64,000 nt of DNA, taken from the NCBI GenBank assembly GCA_964007475.1, contig OZ023273.1, positions 71,463,842 through 71,527,841 on the forward strand, given 5' to 3'. The number at the start of each line of letters is the position of its first letter. Within the stretch, counting starts at the first letter, position 1. The stretch is from Hybos culiciformis (Eukaryota; Arthropoda; Insecta; Diptera; Hybotidae). Positions 46,118-58,075 of the stretch are shown here, in pieces. A model generated the notes under the pieces. It made no database searches, was not told the origin of the DNA, and saw only the letters and a list, made by a program, of their open reading frames with translations. A program made the translations under genes and the position numbers.

Positions 46118-47419
46118 TTACGTTGCCAAATAACTCTTTCTATAATTCGTGAAAAATTTACATTCGTCCAGAAAATGAATGACGCTGACTTTTGATTTAC
46201 ATAACGTGCAAAGTGGCGCTGTATCATGTTTAAGTATGTGTGAGTGTGTAATGGTAGTATGGCCTAATTTTAATCTAATATAGTTTTGAATAAATTTTTT
46301 ATTAATATCCTTTGGGTATGTTGTTTCTACTCCTTTAGGATTGAATCGGGTGTAATGGTGCAAATAGTTTTGCCATTTTGTGAGCTTTTCATTTTCAACA
46401 TAATAATATATAATTTTTTTGATTTCATTTTTTAATAGTTCAACACTGTCTGAAATTACAGGAGCTCTGGCTGCGTTTTTTGCTTCCTGGTCTGCAAATT
46501 CGTTTCCTTTTATGCCTGCATGTCCTGGGATCCACAACATTTTCACTTTTTTTTCATATCTTATTAAAAGATCTCTCATATTGATAATAATTGGAGTGCG
46601 ATTTTTTATATTTGCTATTGAATTGAGCACAGAAAGACTGTCAGTGCAGATACAGAATTTACCTTTGTTTGCTGTTGCGAATTGTATTGCATTAAGAATG
46701 GCTTGTGCCTCAGCATGAAAAACAGATGCATTATCGTTAATTATTCCAATTTTTATAACGTGATTTTCTTCATTTATTACTGCAAACGATGTGGTGTAGT
46801 TGTTTTTGGATCCATCAGTATATAAAAAACTCCACCCTGATTTTTTGAGGAGTGATGTAATTTCCAAAAAGACTGAAGCGTATTGTGATGGTGATGTGGT
46901 GTCTTTAGGATATTTTGCCAATTCTAGATTTATGGAATTTTTGTGTAAATTCCATGCAGGATATATTGATTTGCCGTGTTTTATAAACGTTAGTGGTATA
47001 TTTAGTGTTTTCGCCAGATTTGTTGCTGTATTGAGTGCTGAGCTTTTTTTCGGGGGTACTTTACGTTTAAGTAGATCTTGGACATCTTTTTGAATAGGCG
47101 AATCATATGAATATTTTATTTTGTTTATTAGTCTTGCAGTCAAAAGTTGTTTTCTTTCTTCTAATGTGGGCAATCCAGTTTCTTTTAATATGTTGATGAC
47201 TGGTGTTTTTCGGAACGCTTTTGTAGCTATTCTAGCAGCTGAGTTGATGGTGACATTTAGTTTTTTCAAATATGTTTTTACTCGACAATTTCCATATACT
47301 GGTAAACCATAATCGATTTTTGACAAAATTAACGTTTTTATAAGATATGTAATAGTGTTAATGTGGGCTTGGCTTTTATTACCTGAAAAAAATTTTATTA
47401 AGTTAAGTCTATTATTCAA
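46118..47419 (-). pseudogene. LINE ORF2 part 2: connection region, RNase H, CCHC motif
   Basis: A 433-codon open frame. Early part: thumb region with THTITYLIKTLILSKIDYGL-like sequence and VYGNCRVKTYLKKL. RNase H lies at about residues 195-320 with its acidic residues visible: LYTDGSKNNYTT, FHAEAQAILNAIQ, CICTDSLSVLNSI, and the terminal GHAGIKGNEFADQEAK. The C-terminus carries CTLCKSKVSVIHFLDEC, a C-x2-C-x7-H-x4-C knuckle. The protein copies LINE RNA at the insertion site and removes the RNA strand. It overlaps the upstream RT frame by a few bases in a different frame, which marks a frameshift in an originally continuous ORF. Confidence 0.88.
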
Positions 47420-48236
47420 TGAATTTCAATATGATTTTTCCAACTATATTTTTTATCGAAAATTAAGCCTAAAATTTTAAGTTGGTCTACTTTTTCTATT
47501 TGTACATTATTAATCGAGAAAAAAACATTATTACAAAATTTTTTATTACAAATGTGTAGGTGTTTGCATTTGTTATATGATATTAGTGAACCTGATACTT
47601 TTGACCATTCAGATATTTCTTCAAATATTTTTGAAAGAATATCTGTGATTTTTGCGAGGTCATGAATTTTAAAAATTAAATTTAAATCATCTGCGTATAT
47701 GTTATGTTTGATAGTAGCATTGTATTTGTTGATAATTAAACTTAGTTGATTAAAAGCTATAAGGAAAAGGATAACTGAGATGGGAGATCCTTGAGGAATT
47801 CCATTCATTAAACTGAAGGTGTTTGAGTAGTAGTTGTTAACTCTAACTCGAAATTTTCTGTTTGATAAAAATTTTTTTACATAATTTACAATTCTAGGGC
47901 CTGCACCCCACAAAATTAGTTGGTCACAAATTATGTGCATGCCTATTCTGTCGAAGGCTCGCTCGAAGTCAATTGCCATGATTGAAGTGTGGTTTTTTGT
48001 TGCTAAACTGTTGGTTTTTACTAATTAAATTTTTTCTTTCTATAAACCATAACAGTCTATTTGAAATTATTTTTTCTAAAGTTTTACTTAGACATGGTAA
48101 CAAGGATATCATACGATATCCTTCTATAGAATTTTTTGGTTTGTTAGGTTTTAGTAATGGTATAATTGTGGCTGTTTTCCATAAATTATTTATAGAATTC
48201 CTTAAAATTTTATATAAAAATAACCCCCTCCCCCCC
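47416..48236 (-). pseudogene. LINE ORF2 part 1: reverse transcriptase, truncated and deleted
   Basis: Open at 47979-47416 with RT motifs: MAIDFERAFDRIG (first catalytic Asp), LMNGIPQGSPISVILFLIAF, and the YADD box (HNIYADDLNLIF), then LKILGLIFDKKYSWKNHI. Upstream (about 48230-48010) an older frame reads LWKTATIIPLLKPNKPKNSI then EGYRMISLLPCLSKTLEKII, the RT finger region. Between the two the usual GFR-x-x-RST segment is missing, so about 25-30 codons were lost with a frame change. The endonuclease and ORF1 are absent (5' truncation). Inactive. Confidence 0.85.
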
Positions 48237-48796
48237 TTACTCCTAGTCTAGATCCGCTAGTGGTTTGAACTATTTTCAAACTATTATCTGTCAATGTAAA
48301 AAAAAAATAGAACAATATCTTATAAATGAAGCATGGCTCTCATTTAAGATACTTTACTGATTTGAGATACTTACTTTTAAGATATCTTGGTCACAGCTAG
48401 GGGCTAAGCTTGGTTTTTAAGGTTATTCTTCAATGCACTGAAAAAGAAATAAATGCAGCAGCTGTAGTTTTTTTTTATCTTGCTATGCATAAATAACTTA
48501 AATCGAACTAGTAGATAAGAAAATTCCTTTAATCGAGACGCAACACACTAATTTTCATCATAATTTATTAAAACTTTTGAAATAATCTAAAATTGTATAA
48601 ATTTTATTTGAAAATTATGTGGCTGGTGTAAGACTGAAGCTCCCAATAGAAAAACGACTTCAAAATAAAATTTAGGTTTTTAAATATTTTTTAATTTCAC
48701 TTGACAGATAATAGTTTGATGGATGTGAATTTTAGTTTCTTCGATTTGTGTGCGGTTGCGTTAATTTTATTTCATACAATTTCTGACTAAAACTAT
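48237..48796. other. Noncoding stretch between LINE and MULE-like MITE
   Basis: No gene or repeat is supported beyond AT-rich sequence. Confidence 0.5.
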
Positions 48797-48805
48797 ATTT
48801 TAGTC

Positions 48806-49397
48806 GGCTCCATGAATTATCGCATAATGACATATCACATAATTTTTAAAATGAATTATCACGTAATTTTTTTTTATGAGATAATTCATTTAAAAACGAA
48901 ATAGCACATATATTGAAAAATGAATTATCTCATAAAAAAATATTTTTATGTGATAATTCATTTTAAAAATTATGTGATATGTCATTATGCGATAATTCAC
49001 GAAGCCATTATTTGTGCACTAATTCGTTTCAATACGAATTATCGCATAAAACTGCATTTCCAAAATTTTATGCACTAATTCGTAAAAAAACGAATTATCA
49101 CATATATTTTTGGTTTTTGTGTGATAATTCATTTGAAAACGAAATAGCACAATAGAAAACGAAAATTCTAAAACGAATTATCGCATATAAAAATTCAAAC
49201 GAACATTTTATGCACTAATTCATAACGAATTATCACATAAAATTTATGAGATAATTCATTTATTTTCAAATTCATTTTGGTTTTATGTAATAATTCGTTT
49301 TTAAAATAATTACTGCATAATCTCATACAAATCGATTTTTATGTGATAATTTATATTTTATTATTTGTTATGACATTATGCGATAATTCGTCTCACC
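48806..49397. mobile_element. MULE-like non-autonomous element of GAATTATCGCATAA arrays
   Basis: A 592-bp element flanked by perfect 9-bp duplications ATTTTAGTC (48797-48805 and 49398-49406). The ends are inverted: GGCTCCATGAATTATCGCAT on the left, GGTGAGACGAATTATCGCAT in reverse complement on the right. The body is almost entirely direct and inverted variants of GAATTATCGCATAA, GAAATAGCACATA and TTATGTGATAATTC. A 9-bp duplication is typical of Mutator-like elements, and the short-motif array design resembles the ends of the Phantom-like element at 60979. No coding sequence. Confidence 0.8.
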
Positions 49398-49409
49398 ATT
49401 TTAGTCCGA

Positions 49410-50100
49410 GCTAGTTTTTAGTCTCGTGTAACCACTTCTATGATTATAAATATTAAAGATTTGCCATATAATAAAATAATAATAAATAATTACATATATT
49501 GTTTTTTTTCAGTATAATTCTTCATTGTTAACAATTTTAATAATAATTTAATTTCATCCAAGTTTGATTTTATTGCTATTAAAAAAATATATATATGTAT
49601 ATATATATGATAACATTTTATTATTTTGAGCTCAAGCGCAATAAAAATGAAAGATAATTAATTTTTATTATGTTTTTTATGACTCTTATAAAAAGATAAT
49701 ACATATTATTATTATTTTTTTTTTTTAATAATACCTATACATGGGTTTGGCGAATAGGTAGGTATACTGGGAATATTATATTTTTTCATCCAGATTTTTT
49801 TTTTAATAATAAGTAATTGAATCCATATATCAAAAATATATTTTAAGCTTTTCATAATTGATTCTTCCATATGTGATTATGTAATTTTTCATTTTAATTA
49901 TTAAAAATTATTTTACAAAAAAGAAATATTTATGAAATATTGATATTGGAAAAATAAAATTATTCGAGTGAGATGAGAAGTATAGAATATTTGAAATTTT
50001 ACTCAAACAAAAAAAAAAAAAAAAAAAAAATTTTTTTTAGCGATTTCAAGATAATTTTCACTTTCACCCACATTGAAAAATTTGAATCCAAGAAGCAAAC
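49410..50100. other. AT-rich noncoding stretch
   Basis: Contains (TA)n near 49590-49608 and a long A/T homopolymer pair at about 50009-50038. No gene. Confidence 0.5.
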
Positions 50101-50108
50101 GTTATATG

Positions 50109-50629
50109 TATAGGCCTTCTCATTTCCCGCAATTTACAAATCCCGGGATCGAGGAATTTTTTTATAAAAACAAATTAAAAAATTATTTTTTCTTATAAAT
50201 AGATTTATAAATAGTTTTCAAACAAAAAAATCAGTTTAAATTAAAAAAATATAAACATAAAATATAAAATAATTAACAAAACAAAAATAAACTTCATGAA
50301 GGCCCGTTTTTAGGTAGATGGGATGCATCAACATCAACAGTTAGCACATCACTAATAATGAAGGGAACTCGCTGTAATTGTATATAGCAAATAATCTATA
50401 TATTGCACTTAGCGCTATACTAACAGTACGCGGCTAATAAATCAAATAGTTCTGTGTAGCTAAGCTATATATAAAGTTATAAACCTTAACATATGGCCAT
50501 CACTGCCATATGTATTATATTCTTTAATTAAGTGGTAATCCCGGGAATTTTTGTTAAAATCTCGGGATTACGGGATTGAATTTTACAACAGAGAACCCGG
50601 AAAAACGGAATCCCATTTCAGAAGCCTTT
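50109..50629. mobile_element. hAT-like MITE with ATCCCGGGAT strings
   Basis: The ends are TAGGCCTTCTCATTTCCCG and, in reverse complement, AAAGGCTTCTGAAATGGG, each followed by CCCGGGAT or TCCCGGGAA strings. GTTATATG (50101-50108) and GTTATATC (50630-50637) match in 7 of 8 positions as a probable hAT-type duplication. Non-coding centre. Confidence 0.6.
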
Positions 50630-50637
50630 GTTATATC

Positions 50638-53600
50638 TTAACTTGAATTTTTTCGCAGTTTTCGGGTGATGATTACTTTAGAAAACTTTCGAAAATTATT
50701 TTTTTTTTTTAAAATATCCTTCTGATTACTATATGTGAAAAAAAATTCTAAAAAGAAAATGCATATGGATGATTGGTTACATTGCAGCTAAATATGGTAC
50801 AAATTTAGGTGAAGAACCATATATGATCGTAAATTATATACCTAGTAAATTTTTTTGTAAACTTTCTAATGGAAAACAATATTCCCATTATTCATTTCTT
50901 CATTTAAGCTTAAAACATTTTAAAAAGAATTTTTATTTAAAAGAAAACTGTAAAGTATATATATGAACTTCAATGCTGATGTTGAAAGAGGAACAAAAAA
51001 AAAATAGTGTTTCCAAATTAACTGCACCATACTTTTTAAAGGGAAAAATAAAGTTAAAAACCATAAAATGTAATTTATTTTCAAATGGAAAGTCATTTAA
51101 CGCTTAGCTGAACATTATTTGGGTGCAATCGTCATTATAAATTATATTTTGCACAGAGAGTAGTAAAATAAAATTTATTTAATATTTTAACCTAAAAGTG
51201 TTCGAAATACAATGCATATTAAAATTTATGTGTAAAAAAAAAAAATTAAGTATGTATCTATATGTATAATAATACTTTATATGGGTTTTGTTGATATACA
51301 TTTTGGACGGAAAAAAAAAAAAATTTATACAGTACACATATTTTTCAGATTTCATTGTGTACATACATTACATATATGTTTTGGTTTGCATATATATGAA
51401 AATCTTATTAAAAGTTAAATTATATTGAAAAGAAAATCTAATTCAAATTTTAATTTACCCAATTCAACATTCAAACCGCACTAAAAAGTGTCATTAAAGT
51501 TTATTAAAACTGAAATATAATGTGTATAGTTTAATATAATTTTTTTTTTTCTAATCAAGCATTTTAAATCAAAAATTTGTCTGAAATCGTGTGTGGCGAA
51601 TGTGCGTTATGGAAAAATTTTGTGAATTTTTAATTTTTTTTGTTGTTTGTAATAAAGAAAAACTCATAATATGTAAAATATGTGGTCAGCATAATAACCA
51701 AAAGTTACGACAAGACAGTGAATAGCTTGAATAACTCAGAATCGTTTTGATTATTAAGTTAAGATATAGTTGATTTCAACAATCAGTTTTATTTTAATTT
51801 TCAATACTTCTTTAATAAATTCCGAACTTGTGGTCACATAAATTAGGTACAAACATAAAGGTATCAATTTCAATTTGCAATTCACATAATCTTATTTTTT
51901 TTAATTTATTATTATTACTGATTAAAACCTAAAAGGTAAATAGTTTTTAATCTAATTTGTCGGTTTTAAAATCAGAATTGAGAAAGTATACATAGATGAT
52001 AGATGTAATTATTAATTTACGTATAATTTTGTTTGAAGTTATACTTCTTTAGCGAGGTATTGTTTTAAAATTTATGTGACGATAAAGGGAAAATAATTCA
52101 ATACACCAAAATATGAGGTTGTGTAGATATTTACCAGTCGATGCAAATGTCCAATCAATGAGATAAAACCTCGAAACAACCTCGAACCGAGCGGTACTGT
52201 ATTACATAATTCGCACAATAATGTACAACGGAAAAATGTACAAATTTTTTAAAACTATATTTAAATATTAAACGAAATTAATAGATATTAATGCATATAT
52301 ATTGCATATATATTTTATTATGTCTGTACGTATTCAATTCATTCATATGTAAATACATTTTTTTTCAATTTTGTTGAATTGAAATCCTATGAATAAAGCA
52401 ATATAAAAAAAAACTTATTGCCTTTTTTTTAACAATTTTCATATAAATTATCGAGCTCTGCAAAAATTAAACAAAACAATTTGAATTTTAAATAATTATT
52501 GTGAACAAAAAAAGAATTTTTTTGATTTTAAATCATTAAAAGAATAAAACTTCGTACTTTTCAAAAATACGTTTTAAGCTTATTGGTTTTTACTTTAAAA
52601 TAATTTGTACAATTTTATATCGTGGCTCTGTAATCTGTGTACAGTACAATAAGTTTTCATAGTTCGATAGGTGTTCAAAAGTAATCAATAAAAGAAAAAC
52701 TATATGCTTATATTTTTGAACCTAATCTATTTTTCAACTGCTGTGGTGCTGTTCTATTGCCGTGTTAATTATTCATTTGATTTTTTCTGTATTTAAGAAA
52801 AATATATTGCCCAAATAACTATTATATTGAGTTCGTGGCTCTTACAAATATTAAATAATAATTAAAAAAAAGAAAAATATATTTAGAATAAATTTTAATT
52901 TTATTATTTTCTTTCATAAATTGAAGTAGAATTGAAGCTAAATGAAATAAAAATTATTTACATTATTGAAAAAAATTGTGTTCCAGTCTGCAATTTTCGT
53001 AATCGATATTTTTTTTGAATAAAGCATTTAAATATATTTATATGCGAAATAATTTATCATTCTGATTAAAATTCCTATATATACAGAAAAACTAATGGTT
53101 CAGATATGCATAATTTTTTAAATAAATGTATAAATTATTTGTTAACTTCATTTCAATTTTATAAATTTAATAAATTGACAAGGCTACACTTTTATTTTAG
53201 AGAAATTAATATTATCCACTATCACAGGCACCACCAAGCTTATGATAAAAACGTTAAAATTATGATTTGTATGATCTCCGTTTTTAAAAAAATCTCGACA
53301 AATTCACATACAGGGTGAGATTCCCCAGATTTGAGATCTGTACGCAACTACATATGGAAGCTAAACCAAATCACACCTACGTAAACACTGCAAACAAAAA
53401 TTAGAGAACTGGGAGGTTTTTATCACTTTCGCTTAGAATTAAGTTGTAAGTTGTAGTTGTAACCCTTCTTTTTTTTTACTGACTACGTATTTGGAAAGAG
53501 AAATGGTTACGTTTTATCTTGTCTGATCCATCAGATAGGTAAGACAAGACTTATTGTTTTCTTTTATTAATTTTATTCTATATACCAATTGGCGAGAAAT

Positions 53601-55899
53601 AGTGAGTTCCATATGGTAGCATTAATATCTAACTTCATATAATTCTCATATTAATTAAGTATAGTTTTAAATCTGCAACATAAATTAAAAAAAAAATGTT
53701 TATTTTCTTATTCGATTAAATTTAATGAAAATAATTGTTCAATTTTCAGAATTATTGAATTAATCACATTTAACTGTACCCCATATTTAGTTAGTTATAT
53801 TAATCTTATTCCCAAACTTAATTAATTTTATGCGCGTTCAAATCACATAATGGGGAGCATTGAAGAAAAAATTGTAAGCAATAAAAAGTCGAAGAAAAAA
53901 GAAAATGTAATAAATTTTGTAATGTTGAAATGAAAAAGGATTTATTTCATATTATATTTATACTTGTGCACATAATGTGGATGTATTTGAATTTCAATTT
54001 GAATAAAAGAAATCTTATAATATTGTAGTTCTATATTCAAATCTAAATTTAGAAAATGATTATAATGATCTCTGTATCATCATGATTAAATAATTTATAA
54101 TTTAACAGTTTCGACCTGATTGGTAGTGTTAATTTATGAAAATTATGAATACCTATTATGAACTACATAAATCTCGTTTTTGTTTTTTTTGCCGGTGCAC
54201 AAAAAACATAATTTTTTTTTTTGAATTATGATGATGATGGCGCATAGAAATTTATTCTTATAGTTATAACAAAAACCCTATTATTCTTGATTTTAATTTA
54301 GAAATTATATGATTTTAATATTCTTCTATCTTAAGATAAATGATGAATAAAATAATGAAATTTAATGCAGATATTTCATGTCAAATACATGTATAAGCTT
54401 CTATTTATTTAAAGTGCAATATAAGTTTATGAATGTAATTTATTTTTTATTTTTAACATCATAACAATAAAAATGTAATAAAAAAAAAAAAACTAAAAAA
54501 ATAAATACAATAAATGTAAGAAGAGGACTTTATTTGCAAGTTATTTCCCTTTTTTTTTTTGGTGGTCTTAGATTATTAAAAAAAAAATTGAATGTTGTGC
54601 AAAAAATGAGCATATTATTTTAAAGTGCGATAAAAAAGGGTTTAATTTTGATTTTATTATTTTATGAATGTGAAGAATGATATTTATTTGATATTATATG
54701 AGTTTTAGGAGAAGTTTGGATTGCATAAAAATGGATCTCTCAAGTAAAGTATCTTATTTAGGGTAAATTGGTATAAAAAAATAATCAACTATCGATTTAA
54801 ATGTTGAATTATTTTTAAACTTTAGAAATATAATCAAGAAACATAAACACATGCAACACATATAATATATTATATGATATATGTAAATCATAACATTTTG
54901 TTATATTGTTGTTCTAACTAAGTCGAGCTGCTGAATTCTATTTAAGTTAAGTATATATAATACGGTGGACATACTTAACATGCCGCATTAACGTCTAAAC
55001 TCAAAAATACAAAATGAAGATTGACAACGCGATATTGATGTACATCAATTGAATTGTATGTATATGAAAAGTTACTTCACCAAAATTTTAGTTTTTATTC
55101 TTTTTTCATCCTTGAATAAATTACAAACAATTAAAAAGAGTTTATATAATTTTAACCAATTTTATTGAACGCATACGAACATAAATATTACAAAATTAAA
55201 TTACCTACGAGTTATTTTTCACTGCTACGACAAATAGCTAATAAAGTGCCCAAGGAACATTTTAGTCTCAGTTTTTTTGTTATACATCGTAAATAACATT
55301 ATAATGGAATAATAGTGGGTTCGGCCAAAGAAGGATCTTTTTCTGCTACTATAAGATCCTTATTAGAATTTTTATCAAATAAGTTTTGCTTATTAAATGT
55401 CGAAATTAATGATGTGAACGAATAACAAAATCATAAAAAAAAAAATTAATAAACTAAATGTATCCGAAACCGGCATTAAACATCCACTTGGATTATTAAA
55501 ATCATAAATTTATGATATTACTAGTACATGTGTTGGTTTGTGAGCTGGAGTGTGTTTGTTTGTGTTGGGTTAATAAATTAGAACCTTTAGCTCGGGGTTT
55601 GAAATAAAAAAATATAACAATTTTACTAAAGATATTTAATTTATATTTCAATTTCTGATAAATTGCTAGTCATTCTAGGTTTGATTCCTGAATATAGGCA
55701 GTGGTGATTAGTTTATAGTAAATCAATTTTTAGTTCCTGCAACCATAAAATTTATACTTCTTTAGCCGCGTTGTATCTTCGAATTTTTTTTTATTTTGGT
55801 AGAGGGTAAAAATCCATTTTCGAATCTAGTTCGAAAACGCGTGAGTTTTTTTCTCAGAAAAATAAGAATAAGAATACTTATTTTTTTATTATATTTAAG
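50638..55899. other. Long AT-rich stretch without recognised genes
   Basis: Five kilobases of A/T-rich DNA. The frame at 50769-50966 (MIGYIAAKYGTNLGEEPYMI...) is 65 codons and slightly less biased than its surroundings but has no recognised domain. A GC-richer patch at 53314-53420 (AGGGTGAGATTCCCCAG) has no recognised identity. Possible introns or regulatory DNA of the plus-strand host gene cannot be excluded. Confidence 0.5.
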
Positions 55900-55904
55900 A
55901 AACC

Positions 55905-56500
55905 CAAAATCATATGGACAATATGGTGAGTAGTTTCGTAAAAATTGTACTCGTGGTGGGATTGGGTTCAAAATCTGCAGAAATATTAATAAGGCTGTCA
56001 CACTTCGGCTTTTTAATGGCTTTTTGAAAAAGCTATCATCGTTGTGGCTATTTCGTGGCTTTTTCCATACAAAAAAAAGAAAAAAAAGCTAGTGGCTTTT
56101 CAAAAAGCCACTAGAAAATCAGGGATCAAATAACAAATGAGCTCTGTGAGAAAAAAATAAACTAACAATTGCATACTTTCAGGAAGTTGGCGGCAATTTT
56201 AAAAAAAAAACGAATAAAAAAACAAAAAAAATTCCCAAAAAAAAAGGAAAAAGATATGACAAAACGAGAAAAAAAAAGAAAAAAAACCAAAAAGTGCAAG
56301 TGTGAACGCATTTAAAAAAGCCGTCATGAGTAGTGGCTTTTTAGTTGTAGTGTGACTCGCTTATAAGAAGAAAAAAAAAACAAAATGGCGTAAAATTTTG
56401 AGCCGCTAGGTGGCGCTGCTGATGGTGAGTAGTTTCGCAAAAATTGTACCCGTGGTGGGATTGGGTTCAAACTTTGCAGAAATATTAAGAAGAAAAAAAA
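55905..56500. repeat. Direct repeat pair flanking a MITE
   Basis: ATGGTGAGTAGTTTCG ... GTGGTGGGATTGGGTTCAAA ... GCAGAAATATTAA occurs at 55920-55995 and again at 56424-56488 with few differences. Both copies continue into AGAAGAAAAAAAAAACA, the first only after the inserted MITE (55991-56361). So a tandem duplication was followed by, or contains, a MITE insertion in one copy. Confidence 0.8.
55991..56361. mobile_element. MITE with GGCTTTTT repeats
   Basis: The left end GGCTGTCACACTTCGGC and right end GTAGTGTGACTCGC are inverted around GTCACACT. Inside, AAAAAGCCACTAG and TAGTGGCTTTTT copies are repeated in both orientations. The flanks TTAATAAG and TTATAAGA are an imperfect 8-bp duplication. 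Noncoding. Confidence 0.6.
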
Positions 56501-56501
56501 A

Positions 56502-56722
56502 ACACGAAGCAGTCATAGAACTGCCTACAGAAGTTTATGATTAAAAAATTTAAACTATGAAATAACAGTGACTACAAATGATAGGCTGCTGAGTACAAAA
56601 TGTAAATTAAAATAAAAATATTTTAATTTACATTTTGTATTGTCATTTGTAGCCACTGTTATTTCATAGTTTAAATTTTTTAAGTATAAACTTCTGTCGG
56701 CAGTTCTATGACTGCTTCGTGT
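56502..56722. mobile_element. Foldback element with ~100-bp arms
   Basis: ACACGAAGCAGTCATAGAAC ... AAATGTAAATTAAAAT on the left is mirrored by ATTTTAATTTACATTT ... GTTCTATGACTGCTTCGTGT on the right with only a few differences (the left arm has an extra ~12 bp GGCTGCTGAG segment at 56583). The loop is under 10 bases, so both strands can form a very stable hairpin. Confidence 0.9.
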
Positions 56723-57443
56723 GTTTTTTTTTTAGCCTGAAAGGATTTTCATTATTTAAATTTGTATTCAACAAACGAAAAACAAATTGTTAAAAGGTAA
56801 AAAAAGCAAGTTTTAAATGTGGTTAGTTTTATGTTCTTCCGAAACTAGAAATTCGACTTCTCTGATGGATAAGAAAAAATGTTTCGTATATAATTGTTTT
56901 TTTTTTTCATATGTCATGTTGATTAGCCTTTATGTATTTTCTTTTAAGTGGCTTTAATAACAAATATATAATGAATGAATATTATTAATTTTTTCTTATC
57001 ACAAAATTTCTTAACACTGTCACGTTTGCAGCTGTCAAAAGTCATTTAAATGAATTCCCATTATAAAAAGCAAAATTTAACAAACAGTCCAATGTGTTTT
57101 TTTTTTAATTTTGTTTTTTTTTTCGGTGGACAATAATATAAAAATAGTATTTTACCACAATAATAATAAAACCAAAATTATAATAATAATAATTCTAGTC
57201 ACGTTTTTCACTCAAAGTTATATGAGCTTTTCTTTTTTATGTCATTATGACAGCTAAGAATTAAATTTAAGTATAAACATTTTTTTTTTTTTGCTTTTAA
57301 TTTTGAAGTATTTAGCAAAAAATAAGAAAATTCTATTCAATTTTATGAATTTCTCATTTATCCAAAACTTAGTAATAACTTCAAAATCTAATTCTTTAAG
57401 ATCGCAAATCCTTTAGTTTTTTCTTTGGACATTTCTAATTTAT
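56723..57443. other. AT-rich noncoding stretch
   Basis: No supported feature. Confidence 0.5.
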
Positions 57444-57621
57444 ATGAAACTAGGGTTGCCAGACGTCCCGGTTTTCCGGGATTGTCCCGGTTTTCATGTC
57501 ATTTTCATGCCGTCCCGAAAAAGGTTTTCGGGACGGTCAATAGTCCCGGATTAAAACTTTTGACAAAAGTGTTAATCCGGGACTAAAAAAAAAAAAAATT
57601 AATCAAAAAAGTTTTGTTTTA

Positions 57622-57945
57622 AGTTTATTTGTTTATTTGTTTATTCAGCTGAAAGATTTGGCTGGCAGTTTTGTTTCTGTTCATTTGTTTATTTAGCTGC
57701 TGGCAGTTTGGCTGCTGGCAGATTTGGCTGGCAGTTATAAGTTTTTTTGTTTATTTGTTTATTTAGCTGCTGGCAGTTTGGCTGCTGGCAGATTTGGCTG
57801 GCAGTTATAAGTTTTCTGTTTATTTGTTTATTTAGCTGCTGGCAGTTTGGCTGCTGGCAGATTAGGCTGGCAGTCATAAGTTTTGTTTTCTGTTTATTTG
57901 TTTATTTAGCTGCAAAGATTTGGCTGGCAGTTATAAGATTTGTGA
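57622..57945. repeat. Subterminal ~66-70-bp tandem repeat of the hAT element
   Basis: Three full and two partial units contain TTTATTTGTTTATTTAGCTG and GCTGGCAG repeated two to three times per unit (GCTGCTGGCAGTTTGG, GATTTGGCTGGCAG). The GGCTGGCAG motif is a candidate transposase-binding site, as hAT elements use short subterminal repeats for binding; this is inference. Confidence 0.85.
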
Positions 57946-58075
57946 AATTTATTTTGCTTCAAGATTTTACTGGTAGAAATTTACGTTAGTTGCTGATAAG
58001 AAATCAATGTAATTTATAATTTTTTATTTATTTTTATAAATTACTAATTTAATTTTGATATTATTAGATTCAAGA

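Larger units (their letters stand above)
45724..48236 (-). mobile_element. 5'-truncated LINE with RT and RNase H (I/LOA-like)
   Basis: Minus-strand non-LTR element: reverse transcriptase, connection domain, RNase H and a C-terminal CCHC motif, then ~390 bp of 3' UTR ending at a poly-A run (poly-T at 45724-45737 on the plus strand). The 5' boundary is near the C/G-run at about 48228-48237. RNase H after RT places it among I/R1/LOA-type clades. No flanking duplication was recognised. Confidence 0.82.

Noticed and set aside
46419..47312. Plus-strand frames opposite the LINE RNase H region
   Set aside because: Shadows of the minus-strand LINE ORF.
50769..50966. 65-codon protein MIGYIAAKYGTNLGEEPYMI...
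   Set aside because: No domain, no splice or promoter support; could be chance in AT-rich DNA.
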